A stretch of 64,000 bases of DNA, taken from NCBI RefSeq assembly GCF_020085105.1, contig NC_058063.1, forward strand, positions 15,121,762 through 15,185,761. The letters are read 5' to 3'. The notes under the pieces were generated by a model. It did not search any database, was not told the origin of the DNA, and saw only the letters and a list, made by a program, of their open reading frames with translations. Both the position numbers and the translations under genes were made by a program. This DNA comes from Siniperca chuatsi (lineage: Eukaryota; Chordata; Actinopteri; Centrarchiformes; Sinipercidae). This document shows positions 1 through 14,000 of this stretch, piece by piece (the first letter of the stretch is position 1; the number at the start of each line of letters is the position of its first letter).

Positions 1-3000
1 ACCTTGGGATTGCTTGGAGGCCATTTGACCCCGTGGAGTGCAGCTCTGGTGGTGGCTGCCTCCTCTGTCGTAGCGTACTACGAGGGCAGGAGAAGAAGAA
101 AAAGGTTATCAGGCTGAAAATAGTCATTTTAAAAGTGTAATCACATATCAACCAACACACACTGCAAAAATAGGACTGTTGCAGGAACAGATGGATGAGA
201 ACACAGAGGTGATAGTTTGTGAGGTAGAGTGAAATTAATCACACAAATGCTTCAATTAATTCAAGATCAAATATGTCTTCGTGCAAAAACATTATTTACG
301 GAGGGTTTTTATATCAATTTTCAGCAGCATACTCCAGCAGGTTTAGTGAAAAAGTCCACCACTCACAATACTCCTACCCCTCAGGTACTGTGTGGTGGAA
401 GCGGAGTGTGTTCTATAACACAACACCAAACATTATTGTTAAAAATAGGTCAGCATTTGTTAAAAGGGACAACATGCTTCAAATGGGCCAGTTTGGGTAG
501 CAGTACTGATACCTGACAAATTCCCCTTCCAGCTAAACAACACACTCGGTGAACACGAGTCTTCGCACACTCAATACAATATGAAAATGTTGATTTGTTG
601 GTACTCACTGTGACAAAGCAGTGAGACTTGATCTTGTCGATCCAGAAGCCCTCTTCCACCACGCTGCCCGTCCTGTTCAGCAGCTCTTTGAGTTGGCCCA
701 AGGTGAAGGGTCGTACCTGTGGGATAACACAAGGAGCACGGCTCAATCAAGGTCAACTGTCATTTTCAGTCAGAGTGGATCAGTTCATGTAAAGCAAGCT
801 GAAACACGAGAAAAGATCATTTGAAGAGCTGAGCAGAGATGATCTTGTCGTGCATCAAGATAACAGGCAGGACCATTGTGATTATTTCAAATGAGTTTTA
901 AGGCTCATATTTGATGATGAATATGAAGTGTTGACAACTTTCATATGAATGAAGACTGCCAACAGCCAATGCGAGTACGATCAGGGGGAAACAAGCACAA
1001 AAAGTGTGCAGAGAGAAATGCTTAACCTCCAGTGGTGTAGCTCTACTCGGTCGGCCCAACATGTTGAGTGAAATATCTTGACAACTAGTGAATGGATTGC
1101 CATGTCTTGTATGCATATTCCTATTCCCCAGAGGATGAATCCTGATCACTTTGTGGATCCCCAGACTTTTGTCTAGCATCACCATCATTTCATGATAATT
1201 CTAAAACAAATGACTGAATTCCTGCCGGTTTCACCAGTATTTTGAGATTAATGCTAGAGTATATCAAACAGAGACATGTCCAAAAATGGTCACAGTTCAG
1301 AGAATAAGCCCTTTTAGGGCTTATTTTTAGGTAACAACATGGTCTTCCCTCTGGCGCCTCCCTCAGGCCAAACTTCACATGTTCGCGCACCACCAGTGGG
1401 AAGGATCAAAGGATAGCAAAGTTGTTTCTATATTTTAAATCCATCAGTTTTGTTTTCTGGTAAATTAAATGGTGATGAGCATTACAGTCACACAGCAGAG
1501 CTATAAACTTTTAGTCTTGTTTGTTTGGATTCTGTTACTGTAGTCTGAGAGCTCCTGTTTTTCTAAGATTAGTGAGGCTGGGTGGCATTAGAAATCTGGT
1601 AGTCTTTGATCAATGGGTAACTCTAAGTCTTGCTTCTATGACGCAAGTAAAAAGAAATCTGCAAATGCTAGTCATTAAACGTGTAATGTCTAGTCTTGTC
1701 ATAGTCTGTTTAGTCATGCAGAGTGCCCCCAACTTAAGGTGATGCTTGACTACAGCCATAATACCTGGGAATTATGGTGATGTGGTTACCACTGGCATCA
1801 CCACAATATGCCTCATTCATGAAAAAGGGTAGGGTACATTTGGAAATGCAGTGTTTTTCTGTACAACCATTTTCCCCACATAATTTTAGTCCGTGGGGAA
1901 ACTTTAAGGCTCCAACTCGACCAAAAGACAAGAATATAACGAGATCTTTTTGGTGAATACATTTTGATTTGCCAGAATGGTTTGAACATAAGCTCAACAG
2001 ACTTGGGAGAAAAACATCACTTTTTCACTGTACTTTCTATATGCCTTGTAATGTAATGCACTGAGTTACAAACCTACCAGGTTGGTTACATGGATGATAT
2101 TTGAGACTTTGCCATGAGGTGGCGAGGGCTGCCTGGTTGTGCGGACAGGGTCATCGATGGTGACGGACACGCCAGACTTCTGTTGACTTATGGAGCGACG
2201 CACCAGACTGTCGCTGGGGGTAACTGAGGGAAAGATGATGAAGATGTGAGATGGGTTGGGTAAAACCCCCCCCCAAAAAACAGGAATGTCTGTAATCAAG
2301 GACAGAGAGAAAGACGAAGTACTGCCAGAGGGATGATGGAAGAGAGATGGCAGCAAAGAGATTTGTACCTAACAATCTACAGCAATTAAAAACCCACAAA
2401 CTTTTCAGTGAGGCAGTTTACCTTTCTTTGCCTCTCCATCGAGCTTGACAAATGTCTGTGTTTCTGTGGCTTCCTCAGAAACACTGTTCTTTCTTTTGTC
2501 TCTTGAAGTCCTGCGTTGTTTTTCTTTCTCTGTTTTCTCCACCTCTTCCTCTTCATTTGTCTGTCCATTTTCCTGGCTGTCACCTGGAACGACCTGGGGA
2601 GGAATTACAGGTGGAAAAAAGTAATGTGTTCAAATCAAATCCACTGACAAAAGAGTGTCATGTTAGATGTACAAACAGAAACCTCATGTTTAGTCAGTAT
2701 TTAGAATTACAAAGACACACCTGTGTGACGGTGCGTCGGATCTTGAGGCCTTTGTCCTGGTCACCATGGCCGGTGTCCGGGCTCTCTTCGTCCCCAGACA
2801 GTTGCAGCTCCTCTGGGTGCAGCTCCACCACTGCCTCCTGGTTCACTTTGATGTCTGGGATCAAAGACTGAAGGACAGACACAAACAGGAGATGATGGAG
2901 GAAAATATAAAATAGAGACAAGACAGAGAGAGAAATATTTGCATATTTTAACTACATCTGTTAGCTGATACAAGAAACAAGAGTTTCAGTCCTTTTGCAA

Positions 3001-5028
3001 GGGTTCAACTTGTTTTTTCAAAGCTTTGATTATTTTGATAAAATCCCCAAATTTCTCCCAACTTTCACAGTTCAGTTTCAAAACATTAACACAGAACTGG
3101 AAGGAAATTTTGTGATTTGGGGAAGCTGTAACAAAACCAGCAGTTGTCAGAGTAAGACCATACATTTTAAAAGCTTATGTTCATCAGTTGAATCAAATCA
3201 AATTTTATTTTACAGAGCTGACCAATATGTAAAAAAGATGGATTTTACAAAGAGGGTCACAAAAGTATGTTAACAATGATTTACTACCCAGAAAAATAAA
3301 AGTCTCCTCAAGAGTAAAGTCCTTGTCATTTCAGAAGCTTTGGTCTGCTCTTAAGCATGAAATAATCTATAAATATTGGCCTACAGCCCAAAATATCAGC
3401 TACAATCAAAAAATACTATCATAGCTAAAATAAGTGAATCATAAAATTTATTTTCCACATCTTCCCACGCCTGCCTGGACTGGTCCTGGTTCTTGTGCTG
3501 TATCAGTACCTTCAGTGAGTCAGTGGTGATGCTGATGGATGGTTTCTTAGTAGTCACTGATGTGCTGGAGCCCCACCGCCTCTTCCTCCCTGCTGCAGTT
3601 CCTGTCTCGGGCTCTCCTGCTCCTCCATCTGTGGTGGCTGGGGACGTCTTACTGCCTGCAGAGGAGTCAAAAAAAGTAGTTTATCATTGAGAAGAGAGAA
3701 AACGCAGTCCCAGATGGATGATTTGCTCTCTGCTGAACAGAACTTCAGTGACAAGTTACTGCAAGCTCAGCCTAAAAGCAGAAATAATTGCTTAAATGCT
3801 TTAACCCAAATAGTTTTGCCAAGGGTGGCTGTAACTAATTTAAGTTTACAGAGTTTATAAATGTAATTGTGAGATTAAATAATTTCAGTAACTATTTTAC
3901 AATATTGGTTAATTTAAAACAATATTGAACATGTTGTTACAAGTATGTTGTTGGTTTGTTGGTAGCTATTCTAAGAGCAAGGTTCTGTGCACATTACTTT
4001 GTGTGCACTTTTACGAAGGCCAATGTGACTGAGGCCATAAGCATGGACAGGGTCCTCGCTGCAGCATATTGAAATTGCAGGAAATACTGTAGCTGTTTTA
4101 TTTAAATATCACTTTTAATCACAGTGTTTCCACAACACCATGCTACCAAAGCATTGTGGTGTGAAAGTATGCCTCTGGTGTAATTTTTTTTCTATAAACA
4201 TTACAGTCCACAAAGACTGTGAAATCATTTTTTAATATCTCTATAATAATATTATATCAGAGGAGCTTGTAGTCTGTTTTATGGATGTTTTACTCCCATC
4301 GATCATTTAAAAAATATATATTAAAGCTGGTTGAGATAAACAATTTACATTAAACACCACATGTATTACAAGATTTTTTTGCACAGAATTTATTTTTGCT
4401 GTCTTGGCTTATGTAAATACACCACTGACAAAAGTGTGTAAAATCTCCCTAAAAAGAAACTGTTCACTTTGGATCCTGCCACCTGTCAGGATCCAAACTA
4501 ACCTTGGGATAGTCTTCCAGATTTTAAATAAGAAGTAAGACAAGCCCTTGATTTGAGCCTACAAGTGGACATTTTACAATTACTTAAATTATTCCACGAT
4601 AAATAAAGAATAAACCAACATTCATCAAAATTAAAGGAGTTATATACTTATGTTTCTCATAAGTCCTCATGTAGGATGAAAGACGTATTTGGTATACTCA
4701 CTGGTCAAGGATATCTTGCGAGCAGCAAAGGCCTTAGGAGTGGTGCTCTGGAAATAAGAGAGACAGAAAGAACATACAGAAACCCCAGGGGTGCGGGGCT
4801 AGATGAGAACCAAGAGTCCAGAGCCTAACAGGCAACAACAGACAGGAGGTAAAACAGGAAAAGTGGAGGAGGGGTGTGGGCGAGGGGTTAAAGTAAAAGA
4901 GGCCTGGAGGCTCCAATTGTACCACATTATGGAGAGGGTTCTTGGTCGATACAGAGAGACTCCAGACACATTTCCGCCTTCCACCTCTGCTCAAAGACAC
5001 TGAGATAAATCATTATGCTACTCCCCTA

Positions 5029-5070
<42 letters not shown>

Positions 5071-8000
5071 TAGACATTAAGGACAAAGCAAGTACATGAT
5101 ATGCATTAGGAAATGAGTAGGCCTGTGTGAAACTCAAACTGGGTCATATCTTAGTGTGGTACATTATTACAAGATAATGTGCATCAGAGGACTCAGAGTA
5201 AATCCAATTCAGAGAGATGCATTTTCAAAGTGTACCTCTGAGTTTTATACAGAGTTGGGTTTACTGTTACATGAGTTTCATGAGCTCAGTGTTACAACTG
5301 AAGTAGAAAAGGATTTTGCTAACCTAATAGATCACTCGTTAACTCGTGTGTTGAGCTACATGTATTTAAAACCGTTGCAGATACTTTTCAGTAAAAGCAC
5401 AGCCAGATCCACATTCAGAAAGAGACATTTATGTAGTTTACAAATGTCTGTGTTAAATTACTGCTAAATAATACCAATAATTAAAATCATACTGCCTCCC
5501 AGTGATGATGGTCACATGGTTTCCCCACAGCATATCATTGACTATTACCAAAACGGCTCCTGTAATTTGTTAACCGCTAAAATGCTGTCCAGCACTTTTA
5601 TTACGAGAGGGGAGGGGAATTATTTTATTAGCCACCTCCCCCTGTAATATTAATCCTGTGCAAATGGTGCTTTCAATATATAAATTGTGTGATAGTAGCA
5701 TATCAGTCCTGGGCAGATCTAGCATAATTTCTGTGTGGTAAGTATTGTATTTGACTAACATTGTTGAATGTTAGTGGTGATGAGTTCTGTGGAGCAGAGG
5801 TGGAGAACCGAGTGTTGAAGACTCAAAGATCTGTCAGCAACACTATCAGTACTGCAGTTTAAATTCACTCTGAAGAGTTACCATATTTAACAACACACAA
5901 CTGTAGATCAACAGTATGGCAAATGTATGATGAACACTGTCATCTTGGTGTCAAAATATCAAATTAAAACCGCAGTACTCGTGACAATTCAAAAATTTGC
6001 ACTAAATTACGAAAAGGAAAATAATTAATTCCTCTTATTTACAAACGGAGGAAAGAGAAAGCTTTTTTTAAACACCTAATCCTTTAAAATGTTATACATT
6101 TTAAATAAAGGAATAATCACAAGTCATTTCCTGGTACCATTTGACACCTGATTCCTTACTGGCTCGACTATGGCCCAACCGCACGACAGTGTGTACTGTA
6201 TCTAGGCAACAAGGATCCAATCAGAGAAGGCAGAGGAGTGAGCGCGGGGCTCGATTTGAGTGTGCAGATTAGCCACCAGGCAGGAACTGATCACTGGATT
6301 GGACTTTTTTCTTGACTGGGGCTGGGGAGGACTTTTCTTGATTGACTGCTGATCACAGAGTCACGTTTCAGTCTTTTAGGGAGCCAGGACTTTCAAATTG
6401 CCTTGTGATGGATTCTGATGGGGGTGGGGGTTGACGTATACTTTGTTAGAGTCCACGATCTGTGAGGTACATCTGACAAGTTAAAAAATCCATTTTGTGA
6501 TGCTTGAATGTATTGTCTTTAAATGTCATAGTTGTCCACATTCTCCAATATACAGTCCTGAAAGCCTTTGTGACATTTCATTGACATTTCAATGTCAAAA
6601 TTATAACATTGTCCAGTTAAGTGTTTGTTGTCCAATGGATTTGAGTTTCTGTTTTTTGCAGTTCATGAGGTTTCCATAGCCAGAAGGTTCGTCACACAGT
6701 TTTTGAGTTTGTTTTGCAAATTGTGAGGTTTTCAAAGGGATAAAGGTGGACAAAAGTAATCCTTTGTAAAATTATAATCCAGAGAACTAGTCAAAACGAG
6801 AGGGTCAATGAACATCACGCCTCTGCACTCACATGAAATCATTTGAGATGCAAGGGCCAAGTTGAGGGTATGGCGAAGAGATGGATGTAGAAATAAATAA
6901 ATACCAGCAACAATTGCAGTTGTCCATCTGCCAGGTCCACAGCAGAGGCAGGATATCATGAATTCCTGGTGAAACATCCACTCTAGTGTGACCAGAGTTC
7001 ACTGACAGTGTGGCTGCAGAGGAAGGGAGGTGATGATTTGTTGAGTATATCCAGCTCTCAGTGTGGATGGATGATCAATGTCACTGTGAACCCAAAAAAA
7101 TTCTTGGTACATAATGTTTGTCAGATTACTTGTCCTTGGCATTATGTCCTTTGAAAGTCTCTGTTACAGTGGAACTGGTGCAGAGTTCAGGGGAATAGTT
7201 CTCTTTTCAATGGCAACTTCGAGCATGGTGACAGAATTTATATGCACACAGTCAAATAGTGCACAGCTGAATAATGGAAGTCCCTTTTAAAAAGGCCAGC
7301 TTGTCAAGGCAGAGGACGACTGTTAGCCTTACAAGCACAACCAATAATAGTGTTCCAAGTTTTTCCAAGTGTGAGTAAAAGTCCATTTCGTCATGTCACG
7401 GACAGGTCTTATCCACAACATTTTCCATTAAAAAAGTGCAATAGTCATCACTTCCCAGCAGATAATTTAAGTTGTTCAGTTGAAGTGTGTTTTTAAAGCT
7501 TAAATCCCCAAATAGTGATCGTTTAAACACTCAAGCCCTGATCACTGTTTGGGTTACTGCAGGGGTTCTCAGTCCAAAGTCATTACTCCACCCCACAAGC
7601 AGGGGGCAGTGTGGGGTTGGAGGTAGAGGTAAAAACAAAACTTGAGAGCCAAAGAGTTTTGTCTTTTCACTGCATCTGGCTTTTGGAGGACAGCGGCATG
7701 GATGTTGGAGGGCAACACTTTAAGACTGTGCTTATCCTCAAAATGGCAGATGGGAAAGGCGGGGAGAAGGGGAGGCGATACAGAGCGTTAGACATCTTCC
7801 CCTTCCCTTCCACCATCATTCATCACCACCGCACAGTGCAGTACAGTCCAGTTCGGTTCAGATCAGCAAGCAGGCTTCCAACCCCTGAGGCTGGGTTACC
7901 ATGACAACTGTGTGCTGCTGCAGTTACCATGGCTGCCACTGCTGTCGGTGGTGGTCTGATGCGAGCTCCAGTTCCTGCTGGCTCAGCACGTCACTGGAGG

Positions 8001-11000
8001 GCTACAAGGGAGGCCTTGCAGGCTCAGGCTCAGGCTTTACTCAGTGCCATGGGGTTGCAGACTCTGGGCCTAATTCAGGTACCAGCGACGCACTTGGGCA
8101 TAGCGGGACAGGAGTTGTAGGAGGAGGAGGAGGAGTGGAGGAGGTGTTGGTGGTGGTGGTGGTGGTAGTAGTAGTAGTAGTAGTACGCAGCAGGTACCAT
8201 TAGGGGCAATGGAAGAGGCATGGGCACCTTCATAACAAAGCAATCAATGGGGTTTTAAACAGCAATCACACCATAAATATATATAGTGAGAGAGAAGCGT
8301 TCATGATGGGATACAGAGGCAAAATATGGAAGGTAAGGGGACAAAGAGAGGAAGAGACAGTGAAAGAGAGACTGAATAAAATAGAGAGACAGAGGCAGTG
8401 TGAAAGGAGCAAGCGGGAGAGCAGAGCAGAGAATGAAAACAGGGTGAAAGAAACAGCAGAAACAAGCCCTGATGCATCTCTACACACAGTGTCAGGGGCC
8501 ATTACTCATGCAAACCCAAGGGGGCAACAAAACACACAAACACACACACAGTAGAAAAAAAAGACATGCTGATAATAACTTCAGAGCTGCTATGCTATTC
8601 TACTAGCATAGCAGCTCACCATGAAATCTAAATTAGATACTCAAGATAAGAAAATCAAGAGCTCTGTGCCTAAAATGTAATGTAATGTATGGTTGTGGGC
8701 ATCTTCTGAAGTTGCTCTTCAACTGGTTTAAACAACAGTAAGAAGCAAAGGCTGACAGTAACAGTAGCTTCATAATGAGCTCCAGCAACAATGATGACTA
8801 TGATGATTGCTTTTTTTTTTTTAAAGAAGGGAAACTGCTTGTGGTAGCATAAAATACAATACTCTGGTCTAATACAATGACTCTTAAGACCCTGACACAC
8901 CATGTGCAGGAACTTGAGCTGACTATGGCAGATTGATCAAACACTTTTGTTAAAAATTCACCCAAATACTCTGCAAAGACCATAGCTGACGTTGGCAGCT
9001 TAAGTTCACGCCTGCATGAGCAGAAATAACTAATCTGAGTGTGTTCTTATACCAAAAACAGAGTGAAAAGACAAAGAAAAACTAATGATTGTAGATCTTT
9101 TTTAAATCGCTTGGAATGCCAATTGAGAATATTTCTGATTCAAATTTGCAAGTGTAAGGTTTTGCACTGCTTTGTACCGGTATTGTCAGAAGGACAAAAG
9201 GCAGAGGCAAGAACATATCGAGAAAGTGGGTGAAAAGTGGTGAAATCACCAAGCTGAACAACCAGTCAAGGAGCTCCCTCTCACCGACTAACTCTGTCAC
9301 TAATTCAACGTTCTCAATCACTTGAACTGCTGTCGATAAGAGCAGAGTAGAGCCGACATTGCCAGATACAGCAATAATAGGCTTGGTGTGTTAAGGCCCT
9401 GAAGTTTAATGTTTTTCTTTCTTGCTTGCTTCCTCCCTCCCCAACACACACAAGAACAGTAATATGAGAAGCATGCACTTTCTGCAGCACGGATATCTAA
9501 TTTAACACATTACCACCATCACTACTTGCATTCCAGCAGAATCAACACTTAACATCCCTCTGCAAGGACCAGACAGACAAGGGGTGTGTGTGTGTGTGAG
9601 AGAGAGATCATCTAAATGAATGAGCAAGTAATGAAATATTAGTTGCATTAAACGCAGATGGAAGGGATTAGTTAATTTCTATTTATCCAAGGACCCAACT
9701 CCAACTCAACCCCTGTTCGTTCACCTATGAGCATTTGTAGAAACCTCCAATTGAATAATCTGTTGAGCATTTAAGAGGTTAAAAGGATGCAGAAACTGTA
9801 TACAGTCAGAATCGAAAGGATAAAATCTCCACAGGAGACAAAGGAATTAATAGTCGTAAAAACGTTGGGGTTGTGTTGGTGTGACCCACTTAACTTGTGC
9901 TGCCAACTACACATGCTTTTATATAAATGAGGATGCAGGTTAGTGAGAGACAGAGCAAAGACCCGGGCACCCCCACCCTCTCAGTAACCTTACCTCCTCC
10001 AGGCGGCCCTTGCTGTTCTCTGGCTCAGCCCCGGATGGCGGCTGCTGGGCCATAGAGCTCTCAGAGTCTGGTTCCACCTCTGTCACGGCAGCTGCGCTGG
10101 GCTCCGACACCTCCCTGCAGGAGGAAGAGATGGTTGGGGGTGAGGAGGGAAGGGTGAGCGGATGGGAGAAAATAGGCTTTCGCGGTAAAGACTGTCTGAG
10201 AGCTCAGGGTCAATACTGGTCAGTAAGAGTGTCTGGTCTTACCAATTTGCACCTGGTGATAAGCTTGTTATCTTTGCCTGACCTTGTGTTACTTTTGCTA
10301 AATCCATCTTTGACGCTTCCTCTGAATTACTAAGAGTTATGTGGTGGCAGTTGACATTGCAAATTATGAATCACAGCGTAAAATTATGTCTTTTATCAGT
10401 CAAACAATGGTTTCCTTGAGCTTAGGTGATGCATGATTTAAAACATATCAAAGCCTCTTATTTTTTAGAAGTCATCGATAATGACCACAATCATACACTC
10501 AATTACTATGATGACAAGGTCTGGCAGCACCTTCTGTGTATGCTGTCAAAACAGATATCTGACAACCTCTGAGTGGGTGTGACTGCTGTGTTGAATTGAA
10601 ATTAATACCAGTATCATGACTTCCGTTTCTCATTTTCTTGTTTTCAACATTTTGCTTAGGTTTTAATTTAGAGATGACAAAATCTAAAAGTTGTTAATCA
10701 TGCTTTTCAAAATTATTTGGTATTGCATAACCTTAGATTTCTGAAAATAAAGTGGTCACCTTCATTTATGGCTTCTGGATCGAGGAACATATGCTACACG
10801 TGAATCAAACTCTGACTAACTGATCTGACTGGGCTAGTGAAACAAGAGATTAATATGTCAGAAACAATCACAAAGCAGTGCTGCTCTATATGTATCACTA
10901 CTTTAAATATTGAAGATATAACTGAAATGATCAGTCGATTAATCGATTGGTCAATCAACAGAAAAATAATCTGAAACTATTTTGGATAGATTAATTATTT

Positions 11001-14000
11001 GTCATTTTTGAAGCAAAAATGACCAAATATCATCTAGTTCCAGCTTCTCAATTGTGAGGTTGCTTGTCTTTGTCTTATGTGATAATAAATTGAGTTTTTG
11101 GAGTGTTGGTCAATGATCTGATGACCTCCCCTGGAGCTTTAGGACATTGTAAAGGGCATTTTTCACTATCATCTGACATTTTAATTATAATAATCATCAA
11201 ATTAAAGAGTAAAGAAATTAATCTTTAGTTGTAGTCCTAATCGAAGACAATCTGGACAAAACGATGTGTAAACATTGGAAGGAGTCAGAGAAAGGGTGCT
11301 GGGGGCCAGTGATCTGGGTCACTCGTGCTATAAATATCTCACCAGCTAACGGACACCCAGGGTCACAAACATACCTCAAACTAACTCATAGTTCAAGACA
11401 CTCACTCACAGCTGACTCGATGTGTGTGGTCTTCATCTGATCCATGCTGGGTCATTACTGAAAAAACCAAACTCTACCTCAGCCAAAGAAAGCCATGCTT
11501 TGTAGTTACTATGAGTCAGACCTCACACAGGCAAACACTTCACACGTTGTTTTATTTTATCGCTGTTATCTAAGACAGAGCAAAACCAAGCAGATGTCAT
11601 CATTATATTTTCAGCTACCCCCTCAACTTCCCCTACCAGCGATATCAAAAGTCTCCTCTGCTGCCTCCATGTGATGACACAGGCACCGAGGCAGCACCCT
11701 GTAGGTGGGAGAATCACATCCTCTAGCATCCTCCTCTCCATCACAGTGCACACTCCTCCATTGTTGGATTCATTACATGATGCTTTGAATTGCATTTTAT
11801 AGATAGAGTTTTACATGAAAAGGAAGTAAATTATACATTTAAATATACTTCTCATTTCTGAAGTGTTTCACATGAAAAGGAAGTAAATTATACATTTAAA
11901 TATACTTCTCATTTCTGAAAAGTATCAAATAAAGAAATGTTTGGTAATGATAGTGAATTCCTGGAGAGAGCATGTTCAACCTCCTTCTCTGGAGATTAGT
12001 CACTGGCAGGAGTGTAGGCAGGAGGACAGCATTTTCCCCTCCTCCACACCACACTGATTCTCCTCATTTGCCCTAGGTGTGGATGTCAATGTCTATGTGT
12101 GTGTATGGCTCTTTTCAAGGCCAGAGACACACCTGCACAGGCTATAAAGGGAGGCAGATGTCAACTAGAAATACAACCCTTGGGATCAGGAAAGGTGGAA
12201 AGGCCAAGCCGAGGTGATGTAATGATCACTGAAAGAAAGAATGAGTGACTAAATGTCTGTCTGCATAATGCTTGGCTTTTCCTTTTCAAATAACAGTCTT
12301 GAACCCTCTTGACCTGTATTTCAAACAGCGAGGAAGAATGAGGAAGCACATTGAAGTACACGTTGAACCTGAGGAACAACATCACAATTTGTAAAGAAAG
12401 TACTATTAAATAAATGCATCACTGCTGGTTAAACTTCTCAAAAACCTGACAAAAAGTGACCATAAGTGTGGTATGACCCGAGGCACCCATTCTCATTCAT
12501 GGTAACTTAACAGAATGACTCAAACCATGTCCTAATCAACTAACTGGACTCATAAAATGGACCAAAACACTGTCACCAATCAAATCAGATGTGTAGTAAG
12601 GTCCCAGTGGGCGAGAGTGTGAGTGCTGGTGCCAGCTGGGAAAATTATATCACAGCATAAGGGCCCATTCACACTGACTGTACAGCTAACAGATGTCTGC
12701 TTTAATGATCTCCCTTGACAACAGTGAGATCATTAACAGCTAAACCCAAAAATACAAATATAGTCTTCTGTGGGCTTGACAACAAGATGCATGTACAGTA
12801 TGACCATGATTGAGCCTTAATGGACAACTAAATGAGGATGTGCTCATTTTGAAATAAGAAAATGTATATTCTGAAATAAGAAAACATCTCTTATCTCCCT
12901 GGCATGACAGAAAATGTTGAGGTCAAGAGTAAAGACTGAGAAAGGGGAGAAATCACTGTCCCTATGATTCTCCCCATCACACCATGAAATCTGAGCCAAT
13001 TATTTATTAATCAATGTGTTCCTTCTAGTGAAGCTATTTAGGCACTGATCACAGAAAGGAGACCCCCCCTCCCCAAATATCTTCCCTGCTCTTTCACTCA
13101 ACAAAAGACTCTCACCGACATCCCCACCCCCAGTCCTCCTCACATGGGTGAACATGTAACACGCTCATAACCAGGCCAACGTGAACAGATGACATGATAT
13201 CTAGCAGGCAGGAAGGAGCTGCTAGCTAACCAGCATCGTAATCTACAGCCGGTTTCACGGCAGGACACGACAGGCTGAGACCGGCTAAAGGATCCTCGTT
13301 TTCTTTCTGGATCAGGGGTGAAAAAGTACAACCAGCAACCTGAAGCCTTGAGTCGCCCTCTGGCTCACTCTTACCCGTTTTTGTTGCCTTCGGACAGCAT
13401 TATGGCCGGCCTTGAAAGGGAACCCCCTTTGATAAAAAATAACACTTATTCCGGTCAGGCGTGGGTTGAAATCTGGGACGCGAAATTAAAAATCCGGTCG
13501 CGGTTGTTTCTACTGCTGATCAGCCGTGCACTGCGTCGGTATCAAGGATGCAATGCATGCATGACGGCCATGTTGGCTAGCGAGACCAGTGTCAAGTCTA
13601 CCGGAGTGCGGAAAAAACTATGTTCCGGTCAATGATTTCCAAAATAAAAGCTCCGCTAGACGGTCAAACGTAGCGCGTTCCGAAATACGAGACAACAAAA
13701 AATATTAATCAAGGAATTACGCTGAATGAAAATACGGTTTCTACTGCCAGCAACAAATGAACATTACACGAAACAGACAACCGGGGAAGGCAATGAGGGG
13801 AAGCGGAAAAGGACCCTTTTCTCAAGAGAAAAGCAGCAGCCACGCCGTTTGAGGGGCTGCCGCATTGAATGCCTGACAAGAAATACAACTTGCTATAATT
13901 AAGAGCGATGAGAGAGAAAACAGTGGGGTGTGTTTACAACCGATTCAAGGTTTAACAGATCTCTGAGGCATGCTGTCAGCTGTGTGACCAATGTTTTTAA

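Larger units (their letters stand above)
4748..9993 (-). other. Large ACIN1 intron (5.2 kb)
   Basis: This intron between the exons at 9994-10114 and 4702-4747 holds a (GT)n microsatellite at 5034-5068 and a short GC-richer segment at 6170-6300 with a CCAAT box (6217-6221). A GC-rich block with an RFX-like X-box lies at 7590-8240, a perfect hairpin at 8584-8617 and a probable MITE at 8890-9400. Human acinus is known to have shorter isoforms that start inside the gene, so an internal promoter here is possible but not shown. Confidence 0.5.

Noticed and set aside
13318-13635. 105-codon + strand frame in the CpG-rich ACIN1 intron block
   Set aside because: No domain or polyadenylation signal; such frames are expected in CpG-rich sequence.
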